Shown here: piece after piece, positions 6,730-13,195 of the stretch
Position numbering within the stretch: position 1 is the stretch's first letter
Layout: each line of letters opens with the position of its first letter
Assembly: GCA_043101635.1 (NCBI GenBank)
Contig: JBICIE010000270.1
Location: 1 to 22,311, forward strand
Direction of reading: 5' to 3'
Origin: CAYMJK01 sp043101635
Lineage (GTDB): Bacteria > Planctomycetota > Phycisphaerae > Phycisphaerales > UBA1924
Length of the DNA: 22,311 bases
Notes under the pieces: generated by a model
What the model saw: only the letters and a program-made list of their open reading frames with translations
The model's database searches: none
What the model was told of the DNA's origin: nothing
Translations under genes and position numbers: made by a program

Positions 6730-6863
6730 CGGCGCGGGCTGTCGAATGCCGACTTGCGCGCCGTGGCAGGGTGGCGGGGGCCTCCGGAACCGCCGATTTC
6801 GCGGCCGGTTGCGCGACGTCGCGCCGGCTGTGAGGCTCGCATAAAAAAAACTCGCGGAGCGTT

Positions 6864-6878
6864 CCTCCTCCACGGAGG
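6864..6878 (+). promoter_or_regulatory. Short hairpin covering the ribosome site of the flavin reductase gene
   Basis: CCTCC at 6864-6868 can pair with the Shine-Dalgarno sequence GGAGG at 6874-6878 around a five-base loop. The ATG follows at 6888. The stem is only five pairs, so a regulatory role is uncertain. Confidence 0.25.
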
Positions 6879-6887
6879 GCCCCGGCC

Positions 6888-7322
6888 ATGACCCATCCCG
6901 ATCCCTTGGCCGCGGCGGCAGATCGCCTGCCCAGCGGGCTGTTCCTGATGACCGCGGCCCACGACACGCGGGCGGGGGCGATCATCCGCTGGGCCCAGCG
7001 CTGCGCCGAGGAGCCGGTGCTGGTGGCCGTCGCCCTGCCCAAGGGGCACACGATCGCCCCGGTGATCCGCGACAGCCGGGCCTTCGGTCTGTGCGAGGTC
7101 CGGCCGGATGACAAGTTGCTGCTGGCCAAGTTCAGCAAGCCCGAGCCGCCCGACGAGCAGGAGGACCCCTTCGCCTCCCTGCGGGTGCGCACGCTGAAGA
7201 CGGGGGCGCCGCTGCTGGCGGGCTCGACCCTGGCCCTGGACTGCGAGGTGGTCCGCCACTTCGACCTCGAGGCCGACCACGAGATCTACATCGGGCAGGT
7301 GGTGGCGGCGCTGGGGGGGTAG
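6888..7322 (+). CDS. Flavin reductase-like (FMN-binding split barrel) protein
   Basis: The product is 144 residues. The N-terminal half, with LPSGLFLMTAAHDTRAG, a WAQRCAEEPVLVAVALPKG segment and a following AFGLCEV, matches the flavin reductase-like FMN-binding family (DIM6/NTAB type). Later segments HFDLEADHEIYIGQV match the conserved GDH-x-x-x-x-G-x-V region in looser form. Such proteins bind FMN and reduce flavin or act in small redox systems. The start is supported by GGAGGG nine bases upstream. No signal peptide is present. The TAG stop at 7320-7322 is in the same frame as an orphan dockerin tail that ends at 7442. Confidence 0.8.
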   Translation: MTHPDPLAAAADRLPSGLFLMTAAHDTRAGAIIRWAQRCAEEPVLVAVALPKGHTIAPVIRDSRAFGLCEVRPDDKLLLAKFSKPEPPDEQEDPFASLRVRTLKTGAPLLAGSTLALDCEVVRHFDLEADHEIYIGQVVAALGG

Positions 7323-7346
7323 GGCGCGCGGGCCGGCAGGCGAGCC

Positions 7347-7442
7347 TTCTACACGCTTGACGCCGACTGCGACGCCGATGGCGAACTGACGTTCTTCGAC
7401 TTCCTCTGCTTCCAGAATCAGTTCGCGGCCGGCTGCTCTTGA
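7347..7442 (+). pseudogene. Orphan dockerin-tail remnant
   Basis: Read in the frame ending with TGA at 7440-7442, this stretch encodes a single calcium-loop repeat, DCDADGELTFFDFLCFQN, followed by QFAAGCS and stop. It is nearly identical in protein and DNA to the tail of the gene at 2089-2883, including the unusual FLCFQN. No start codon or host protein lies in front of it; the only upstream coding is the flavin reductase, whose TAG stop lies 24 bases before the remnant in the same frame. Its 3' end overlaps the last codons of the glycosyltransferase on the other strand. It looks like the end of a deleted dockerin-tailed gene. Stop-codon readthrough is a less likely alternative. Confidence 0.7.
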
Positions 7443-8611
7443 TGGTCGGCAAGGGCGGCTTCGATCGCGCCCGTGATCTCCGCGTCGAAGCGCTCCTCGC
7501 TGAACCGCAGCGCGTTCTCGGCGCACGCGGCCGACGCCATCTGCGCAGCCCGCCGGCCGGCGTCGGCGAGCGAGCGGGCGTCGCCGGGCGTCGCAAGCGC
7601 CCCGGTCGCGCCCTCAACGATCATGTCCAGCGCCCCGCCCGCGCCCGCCGCGGCGACCGGCAACCCGCACGCCTGGGCCTCGGCGCAGACGATGCCGAAG
7701 TCCTCGATCTGCGGGAACAGCAGCACCGCGGCCGTGCGATACAGATGGCGCAGGCGCTGATCGGCGACACGCCCCTCGAAGCGCACCAGCGGCCCGGCCC
7801 TGCGCGCAAGCTCGCGCCGGCAGGAGCCATCCCCGACGATCACGAGGCGCCGCCCGGCGAGGTTCGCCGCCTCGATGGCGACATCCGTCCGCTTGTACGG
7901 CTCCAGAGCGCTGACGACCAGCCAGAAGCGCTCCCGGCGCACGGCCGGATCAGGCGTGAAGAAGTCCGTGCGCACCGGCGGATGGATGACCACCGCCTCC
8001 CGCCGGTAGCAGCGATCGATCTCGCCTGCGATGTGCGACGAGTTGGCGATGAACCGCGTCACGTTGCGGGCGCTGCGCCGGTCCCAGCCCCGGTACAGCG
8101 GGCCCGCCAGCCCGAGCCCCAGCGACCGCAGGCGCCCGCCGATCCCGCCCCCGCCGTAGTCGGCCGCGCGTGACCAGACATACCGGGCCGGGCTGTGACA
8201 GTAGCAGAGGTGTGGCACGCCGCCGGGCGCGCGCATGCCCTTGACCGCGGCGCTGCTCGAGGAGATCAGCAGGTCGATCGGCTGCTGGGCGTGGTCGTGG
8301 GCAAGCTGCTTCGACAGGTCCGCCGCCGCCGCGGGATACAGCGGCAGCAGCCAGCGGCGCAGGCGCAGGGCGCCGGGCAGTCCATTGAGCCATGAGCGCC
8401 GCTTCGGCAGTTTGTCCAGCAGGGCGTCGTGCGGGCGCCGGTCGTCGAACATCAGGTACAGCGCGGAGATATCGCCGATCTCCGCCGCGGCGCGCGCAAT
8501 CCGGGCCAGCGTCATCTCCCCGCCGCGCATGCCGCAGAGCCAGTCGTGGGCCAAAGCGATCCGCGGGCGCCGGGCGGGGTCGGACTCGTCGGCGTCTAAC
8601 ATTCGCGGCAT
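7418..8611 (-). CDS. GT4-family glycosyltransferase
   Basis: The product is up to 397 residues. The N-terminal Rossmann domain begins RIALAHDWLCGMRGGE, with the gly-rich acceptor loop. CYCHSPARYVW at about 136-146 is typical of GT4 mannosyl- or galactosyl-type transferases. The C-terminal domain (about 225-390) has SALEPYKRTDVAI, VIVGDG and the EX7E element EDFGIVCAE (E303, E311) that binds the nucleotide-sugar. It probably adds a sugar to a polysaccharide or lipid carrier in the cytoplasm; the donor cannot be told. The ATG at 8611 overlaps the divergent amidohydrolase start (CATG shared); an ATG at 8602 is also possible. Its last codons overlap the dockerin remnant. Confidence 0.9.
   Translation of the reverse strand: MPRMLDADESDPARRPRIALAHDWLCGMRGGEMTLARIARAAAEIGDISALYLMFDDRRPHDALLDKLPKRRSWLNGLPGALRLRRWLLPLYPAAAADLSKQLAHDHAQQPIDLLISSSSAAVKGMRAPGGVPHLCYCHSPARYVWSRAADYGGGGIGGRLRSLGLGLAGPLYRGWDRRSARNVTRFIANSSHIAGEIDRCYRREAVVIHPPVRTDFFTPDPAVRRERFWLVVSALEPYKRTDVAIEAANLAGRRLVIVGDGSCRRELARRAGPLVRFEGRVADQRLRHLYRTAAVLLFPQIEDFGIVCAEAQACGLPVAAAGAGGALDMIVEGATGALATPGDARSLADAGRRAAQMASAACAENALRFSEERFDAEITGAIEAALADHQEQPAAN
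8597..8602 (+). promoter_or_regulatory. Candidate -10 box for a leaderless amidohydrolase transcript
   Basis: TAACAT is followed by seven bases and the ATG at 8610, and no Shine-Dalgarno sequence is present. The box lies inside the first codons of the divergent glycosyltransferase. Confidence 0.4.
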
Positions 8612-9737
8612 GAAGGAAGCGAGCGAACCAACGGGAGCCGGCGGGGCCGCCCCGACGGCGGAGAACCGCCTCGGCCTGGACTACCGGGCCGAGGCTACGC
8701 GGCTCGGGCCGCCGCCGGTCGAGATCATCGATGTGCACACGCACATCAACGGGGCCCGGGCCGCGCGGGTCTGGGCCGAGGCAGCCCAACTGTACGGCGT
8801 GGGGCGGACCTACTCGCAGACGCAGCGGGCCGAGGCCTACGCGGTGCGGGAGGTGCTCGGCGAGCGCATCCGCTTCATCGCCATCCCCGAGTACATGGAC
8901 CCGGACAAGCAGCGGGTGCACCGCCAGGGCTTCGTGGACAACGTGCGCTGGTTCCACGATGAGATGGGCGCCCGGATGGTCAAGTTCTGGAACGCGCCGC
9001 GCTTCCGCGACTTCTGGTCCAGCGAGCAGGATGCCGACATCTTCGGGCTGGAGAGCCCGTGGAAGCTCAAGGTGGCCGAGTTGGCCACCGAACTCGGCAT
9101 GATGTTCATGACGCACGTGGGCGACCCGGACACGTGGTTCAAGACGACGTACGCCGATTCGAAGAAGTACGGCACGAAACTGGAGCAGTACGCCCCGCTG
9201 GAGCGCATGCTGCAGCGCTTCCCGAGCCCGTGGCTGGCCGCCCACATGGCCGGGTGGCCGGAGGATCTCGACTTCATCAGCGGCCTGCTGGAGCGGCACG
9301 ACAACCTGTACATCGACACCTCGGCCACCAAGTGGATGGTGCGCGAGCTGAGCAAGCACCCGCGCGATGCGCTGCTGGCGTTTCTGGAGCGCTGGCGCGG
9401 GCGCGTGCTGTTCGGCAGTGACGTCGTGACCATCGACGAGCATCTGCGCCCGACCGATCCCGAGGAGAAGCGATTCGGCGCCGCGCTGGCCCACTCGCCC
9501 GAGCAGGCCTTCGAGCTGTACGCCAGCCGCTCCTGGGCCCTGCGCACGATGTTCGAAACCGATTATGACGGCGAGAGCCCGATCGCCGACCCCGATCTCG
9601 CCATGGTCGAGCCGGACCGCTACGACGCGATGAGCGCCCCGCGCGTGGTGGGCCGGTTCCTGCCGTCCGACCTTCTCAGGTCGCTGTACCGGGACGCTGC
9701 CGCCGGGCTGGTCGAGGCGTGGTGGGATCGCCACTGA
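8610..9737 (+). CDS. Amidohydrolase-family metal-dependent hydrolase
   Basis: The product is 375 residues. The TIM-barrel metal site is visible: IIDVHTHIN (H43, H45) on strand 1, MFMTHVGDP (H169), LAAHMAGWPEDL (H212) and VLFGSDVV (D271). This is the Amidohydro_2 pattern, whose members hydrolyse or decarboxylate small ring or carbonyl compounds; the substrate is unknown. NLYIDTSATK fits the family strand after the second His. No signal peptide is seen, so it is cytoplasmic. A longer open frame continues upstream to 8235, but it overlaps the glycosyltransferase and is not protein-like. The start at 8610 overlaps the divergent glycosyltransferase start. Confidence 0.88.
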   Translation: MKEASEPTGAGGAAPTAENRLGLDYRAEATRLGPPPVEIIDVHTHINGARAARVWAEAAQLYGVGRTYSQTQRAEAYAVREVLGERIRFIAIPEYMDPDKQRVHRQGFVDNVRWFHDEMGARMVKFWNAPRFRDFWSSEQDADIFGLESPWKLKVAELATELGMMFMTHVGDPDTWFKTTYADSKKYGTKLEQYAPLERMLQRFPSPWLAAHMAGWPEDLDFISGLLERHDNLYIDTSATKWMVRELSKHPRDALLAFLERWRGRVLFGSDVVTIDEHLRPTDPEEKRFGAALAHSPEQAFELYASRSWALRTMFETDYDGESPIADPDLAMVEPDRYDAMSAPRVVGRFLPSDLLRSLYRDAAAGLVEAWWDRH

Positions 9738-9746
9738 GTGGCAGCG

Positions 9747-10385
9747 CTACGGGGCGGGGCCCGGCGCCGGTTCCGGCTCGGGCGGCGGGGCGGCATCTCG
9801 CGCCGGCTCAGCGCGGTACAGGCGGGCGAGGATCTGCTCGAGCTTTGCCGCGGCTCGCGCGGTGAGGGCCTCGTCGGGCACGGCGGTGAAGTCGGCGGCA
9901 AGCTCGGTCGGGCCCAGCGGGTCGATGAATCGGTCGTTGCGGGCGGTCAGGCGCATGGCGCCGCGCTTGATCCGGACATGCAGGTTGTCCGTCCCCAGCG
10001 GCTCGCCGGGGTTGACGAAGGCCCCGCCGCTGTAGAGCCCGATGGCGCCGCGGCTGAGGATCAGGTACTGCACCGTGGCGTTGGCGGCGGTGGGGTCGAT
10101 CGGGGTGGCGCCGGGCAGCGGCCGGACCACCACGCTGATGCGCACGATCCGCCCGGTCAGGGTTTCGACATCGGTGGAGGGGTCGAGTTCATCCAGCGTC
10201 AGGTCGGTGAGGACGAAGTCGAGGCCGGCCCGGCCCATCGGGGCGAAGGTGACCGTCGGGAAACGGGCCTCCAGGCGGGCGTCGCTGGTGGTCGACTCAA
10301 GGGTGACCCGGTCCGGGCTCACACAGCCGGCCACTGTCGCCGTCACGACGAGGACAGCGAAGTGGATTGGACTGCGTCGCTTCAT
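9747..10385 (-). CDS. Putative lipoprotein of unknown function
   Basis: The product is 212 residues. MKRRSPIHFAVLVVTATVAGC is a lipoprotein signal with lipobox V-A-G-C, giving Cys21 as the lipidated residue. The body (about 30-185) is probably beta-rich, with segments such as GLDFVLTDLTLDEL and NATVQYLILSRGAIGLYSGG. This loosely recalls LEA-type-2 or DUF-style lipoproteins, but I would not name a family. The C-terminus is a Pro/Glu/Ala tail (PPPEPEPAPGPAP). The gene converges on the amidohydrolase with nine bases between stops. A TAACCT box at 10448-10443 on the minus strand may be its -10, giving a leader of roughly 50 bases. Confidence 0.75.
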   Translation of the reverse strand: MKRRSPIHFAVLVVTATVAGCVSPDRVTLESTTSDARLEARFPTVTFAPMGRAGLDFVLTDLTLDELDPSTDVETLTGRIVRISVVVRPLPGATPIDPTAANATVQYLILSRGAIGLYSGGAFVNPGEPLGTDNLHVRIKRGAMRLTARNDRFIDPLGPTELAADFTAVPDEALTARAAAKLEQILARLYRAEPARDAAPPPEPEPAPGPAP

Positions 10386-10442
10386 GTTCGCGCCCGGTTC
10401 GGGTCGTCAACGCCGTCGATCGCCGCCCGAGGGCGCCCCAAG

Positions 10443-10500
10443 AGGTTAGACTCTCTCGGACGCGGGCTGTGGAACTACCGCCCCGGGCCTGCGTCTAACC
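10443..10500. promoter_or_regulatory. Divergent promoter candidate with an inverted repeat
   Basis: GGTTAGAC at 10444-10451 and GTCTAACC at 10493-10500 are perfect 8-base inverted repeats 41 bases apart. The first arm contains overlapping -10-like boxes for both directions: TAGACT (10447-10452, plus) and TAACCT (10448-10443, minus), serving the two flanking exported-protein genes. The pair could be operator half-sites or a long stem in the leader of the gene at 10536. Confidence 0.4.
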
Positions 10501-10535
10501 GGGAGAAGCCTCCCCCTGCGGCGAAGGAGAACCCG

Positions 10536-11519
10536 ATGCCCTCCCCACGCACACACCGCCAGATGGTGACCGCGATTGCCGTCCTCTCGCTCGCCGGCGG
10601 CGCGATGGCCCAGACGCGCGTCGGCATGCCGCGCGCCAACGCGGGGCAGATCGTCGGGGGCATGCTGCGGTCATCGATCCAGTCGACGCGGCCGGGCGGG
10701 GCGATCGGCGGCGGCGCCGGCGGCGGGTCGTACCGCGGCGGCGGCGGCGTGCACTACGTCGACGGCTCGGGCTACCGCGGGGGCTTCGTCGGCGGGAGCG
10801 GCATCAACATCTCCGGTTCGTACACCGGCGACAACACCCTGATCAGGTTCAATATCGGGACGGACGGGCGTCACGGCGGGCACTTCCCTTCCGGCGGGTT
10901 CAAGACCCGCCACGCGCACCATCGCCAGCTCTTCCCGTGGTTCTGGTATCCGTACCGCGGCTACTGGGACTACCCGCGCGGCTTCGACACGCCGACGGTG
11001 ATCGTCATCGAGAACCCGATGGACGCCGCCGTCCGCACCAACCAGCTCGGTCAGCCGGTGTACGTCCCGCCGCCGGATCCACCGACGACCGAGGAGATCG
11101 CCGCCGCGGCCATGCAGCGCGGCGACTACGAAGAAGCCGTCACCCGCTGGCGCGAGCGGCTGGCGGAAGCGCCGGAGGACGCGTCGGCCGTGCGGGCCCT
11201 CGGGCTCGCGATGGCGCTCGATGGCGACCTGCAGGCCGGCACGGCCATGGTGGCTTACGCGTACCAGTTGTCGCCCGAACTCATCTACCAGCCGATGCCG
11301 CGCTCGACGTTCGGAACGCACAGGGCTGCGGACCGGGCCCTGCGCAGCGTTGTCATCTACGCCAACAGCAAGAGGACCGACAGCGCCTGGCTGACGGTCG
11401 CGATGCTCATGCAGATGGAAGATCGCGACCATCACGCCGCGCGGATGATCCGCAAGGCCCAGCAGGCCGGGCTTGATGAGGAGCTTGCCAAGAAGTTCCT
11501 GGACGCCCTCGGTCAGTGA
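10536..11519 (+). CDS. Exported glycine-rich protein with C-terminal TPR-like region
   Basis: The product is 327 residues. The ATG at 10536 has GAAGGAGA at optimal spacing. Residues 1-26 form a signal peptide ending AMAQ. A Gly-rich, Tyr-containing stretch follows (about 46-90, with GGGAGGG and YRGGGG), then an aromatic HHRQLFPWFWYPYRGYW segment. From about residue 190 the protein becomes helical, with TEEIAAAAMQRGDYEEAV and DASAVRALGLAMALDGD resembling tetratricopeptide repeats. It may be an envelope scaffold, and no family name is justified. A longer open frame upstream to 9738 is the shadow of the lipoprotein. Confidence 0.82.
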   Translation: MPSPRTHRQMVTAIAVLSLAGGAMAQTRVGMPRANAGQIVGGMLRSSIQSTRPGGAIGGGAGGGSYRGGGGVHYVDGSGYRGGFVGGSGINISGSYTGDNTLIRFNIGTDGRHGGHFPSGGFKTRHAHHRQLFPWFWYPYRGYWDYPRGFDTPTVIVIENPMDAAVRTNQLGQPVYVPPPDPPTTEEIAAAAMQRGDYEEAVTRWRERLAEAPEDASAVRALGLAMALDGDLQAGTAMVAYAYQLSPELIYQPMPRSTFGTHRAADRALRSVVIYANSKRTDSAWLTVAMLMQMEDRDHHAARMIRKAQQAGLDEELAKKFLDALGQ

Positions 11520-11539
11520 TCGCCTGACCAGGATCGACC

Positions 11540-11574
11540 AAAAAAACAGCGGGGCGGCCACCTTGCCGCCCCGC
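11540..11574 (-). terminator. Rho-independent terminator of the GlsB-like gene
   Basis: A perfect 10-bp stem (GCGGGGCGGC at 11549-11558, GCCGCCCCGC at 11565-11574) is followed on the minus strand by TG and seven Ts. It lies 14 bases past the GlsB-like stop. It may also help stop transcription from the convergent gene ending at 11519. Confidence 0.88.
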
Positions 11575-11587
11575 ATCAGCGCGCGCT

Positions 11588-12115
11588 CTACGCGGCGCGC
11601 CGTCGTTGGTGTTGCTCGGGCTTGGGCTTCCCCTGTGCGCCGGGCTGGCCCTTCTTCGCCCGGCCCCGGGATGCGGCGCCCAGCCACATCGTGAAGACCA
11701 GCAGCACAATGGAGCCGGCGAACGAGGCCGCCAGTTCGTTGACGCCGATGGTCAGCGCCCCCATGTCGACCCGGAACGGCAGCACGCTCAGCACGAACCC
11801 GCCGATCAGCGCGCCGAGCAGCCCGACCCCGAGATTGGCCAGGTGCCCGAAGCCGCTCTCGCGCCGGGTGAAGACCACCGCCGCCAGCGTGCCGGCCAGC
11901 ACCCCGACGAAGACCCAGGTGAAGATGTCCCCGGGCGTCATCGCCAGCGTCTGACCGCTCACCGTCATCGGCTGGTTGAGGAACTGCTCGACCTGCGCGC
12001 CCATTTCGGTCTGCACGACCGGCTGATCGTCGGGCTTGGTGTCCTGTGCCGCGGCAGAGCCGACCATGGCCAGTGCGGCGAGCGGGACGCAGGCTCGAAG
12101 TAAGCGATTGAGCAT
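11588..12115 (-). CDS. GlsB/YeaQ/YmgE-type (transglycosylase-associated) membrane protein with signal peptide and basic tail
   Basis: The product is 175 residues. The ATG at 12115 follows AGGAGGGG. Residues 1-24 are a signal peptide ending AAAQ, then a short hydrophilic segment to about 60. Three hydrophobic helices follow, about 63-82 (FTWVFVGVLAGTLAAVVF), 91-112 (NLGVGLLGALIGGFVLSVL) and 127-147, with the glycine-rich GALIGG motif of PF04226. The usual family members are about 80-90 residues with no signal peptide, so the N-terminal extension and the Lys/Gln/Arg-rich tail (150-175) are additions. Its function is general envelope or stress-related at best. It is expressed alone and ends at a strong terminator. 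Confidence 0.85.
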   Translation of the reverse strand: MLNRLLRACVPLAALAMVGSAAAQDTKPDDQPVVQTEMGAQVEQFLNQPMTVSGQTLAMTPGDIFTWVFVGVLAGTLAAVVFTRRESGFGHLANLGVGLLGALIGGFVLSVLPFRVDMGALTIGVNELAASFAGSIVLLVFTMWLGAASRGRAKKGQPGAQGKPKPEQHQRRRAA

Positions 12116-12487
12116 GGTGAACCCCTCCTGCTTTCGGGCGCGCGCAGGCGCCGGCCTCTGAGGGTCAGCATGCCAAATGTCGGCGGCCCGGGGCAAGCGG
12201 CGGGCACGGATCGGGGCGCCGGCCGGTCGGTCTGTGCGGGCGGGGCCGGTCGGGCCGGCCCTGGGGGTGATCCGGCGCCGCGGGGATCGCCTGCCCGTAT
12301 CACCGGACCTGGATCAGTGGATCGGGCCCTGGAGGTCTCCGGGGCCGGCAACGGTCTCCAAAAAGATCCGCCGCCGCCGGGCGCGCCCGGCGGGCGGTTC
12401 GTGGACACGGGTGACGACGGTCTGCGTGCGTGGGCCGCAGAGCGAGCAGAAGGTGTTCCGCCTCGGGCGGGGATGAAGGAGTCGGTG
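12116..12487. other. Intergenic stretch between divergent genes
   Basis: About 370 bases carry no convincing gene. The clearest element is a 16-base perfect palindrome at 12376-12391 within an 8-bp hairpin stem (12374-12393). Five As at 12360-12364 form a T-run on the minus strand, nine bases beyond the stem, so it is a weak candidate for a leftward terminator. The promoters of the two flanking genes should lie here, but no clear -35/-10 pair was seen. Confidence 0.5.
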
Positions 12488-13138
12488 ATGAGAGCCCTGG
12501 TGTGTGGCGTGATCGTGGGGAGTGTGGCGGGAGCGGCGACGGCGGACACGGTGGACATCGGGTTCGAGGGCCTGTCCCACGGTGCCCTTGTAACGACCCA
12601 GTATTCGTCTCAGGGCGCCACGTTCTCTGGGGTCACCTTCGGTTCTCCGAGCGTGGTCACGCCAACGGGTACCTCTTATCCCGATGCACCGCTAGCCGGT
12701 CAGTCAGGGGCGAACTACCTTGGCCCCGCCTTCGGCAACGACTATGTGGAAATCACCTTCGACTCGAGCATCTTTGTGACGGAGTTCTCGGCGGTCGGTC
12801 TCGATATTGGCGAGAACGGCTTTCGCATCGAGGCGTACGACGGCGCCACGCTTGTGGACAGCACGCAGGTATTCGGGAGCGGGTTCGGACTGGACGAGTA
12901 CTACGAGTTATCCCTATCCGTGGCTTCTGGGTTTGACCGTATCAGGATTGGGCAGGCAATCCCGTTCTTTCTCTTTGGCTCCCCGTCAGGGAGTACCGGG
13001 CCATTCGATTCGGCTTACGCCATTGATGATGCAAGCTACACCTTCGTTCCCATCCCCCTCCCCCCCGCCGCATGGGCCGGCCTGCTGGGGCTTGGGCTCG
13101 TCGGCGGCATTCACGGGATGAAGCGGCGCCGGGCGTAG
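12488..13138 (+). CDS. Secreted protein with PEP-CTERM/VPLPA-like sorting tail
   Basis: The product is 216 residues. The ATG at 12488 has AAGGAG at good spacing; an in-frame ATG at 12473 has none. Residues 1-22 form a signal peptide (VCGVIVGSVAGAATA). The body is a probable beta-sandwich with FEGLSHGALV near the start and SAYAIDDASYTFVP at its end, similar to domains found before PEP-CTERM tails. The C-terminus has PIPLPPAAWAGL, a hydrophobic helix and a final MKRRRA basic cluster, the tripartite pattern of the exosortase-sorted VPLPA/PEP-CTERM family. Codon use is visibly less GC-biased than in neighbours, which could indicate later acquisition. The processing enzyme is not in the window. 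Confidence 0.85.
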   Translation: MRALVCGVIVGSVAGAATADTVDIGFEGLSHGALVTTQYSSQGATFSGVTFGSPSVVTPTGTSYPDAPLAGQSGANYLGPAFGNDYVEITFDSSIFVTEFSAVGLDIGENGFRIEAYDGATLVDSTQVFGSGFGLDEYYELSLSVASGFDRIRIGQAIPFFLFGSPSGSTGPFDSAYAIDDASYTFVPIPLPPAAWAGLLGLGLVGGIHGMKRRRA

Positions 13139-13167
13139 GGGGTCTGTGCATAGACATGTTGACAGCC

Positions 13168-13190
13168 CCGGCGAGCGCATCGCCGGCGTT
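13168..13190. terminator. Possible terminator between convergent genes
   Basis: CCGGCGA (13168-13174) and TCGCCGG (13180-13186) form a perfect 7-bp stem with a five-base loop, followed by CGTTGTT on the plus strand. It lies between the PEP-CTERM-like gene stop and the kinase gene stop. Confidence 0.45.
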
Positions 13191-13195
13191 GTTCG

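Noticed and set aside
8235..8609. N-terminal extension of the amidohydrolase frame
   Set aside because: It overlaps the glycosyltransferase antisense and its residues are not conserved-looking; the TAACAT box supports the start at 8610.
7950..9734. A 594-codon minus-strand frame
   Set aside because: It is antisense to the amidohydrolase and out of frame with the glycosyltransferase, both of which have conserved motifs.
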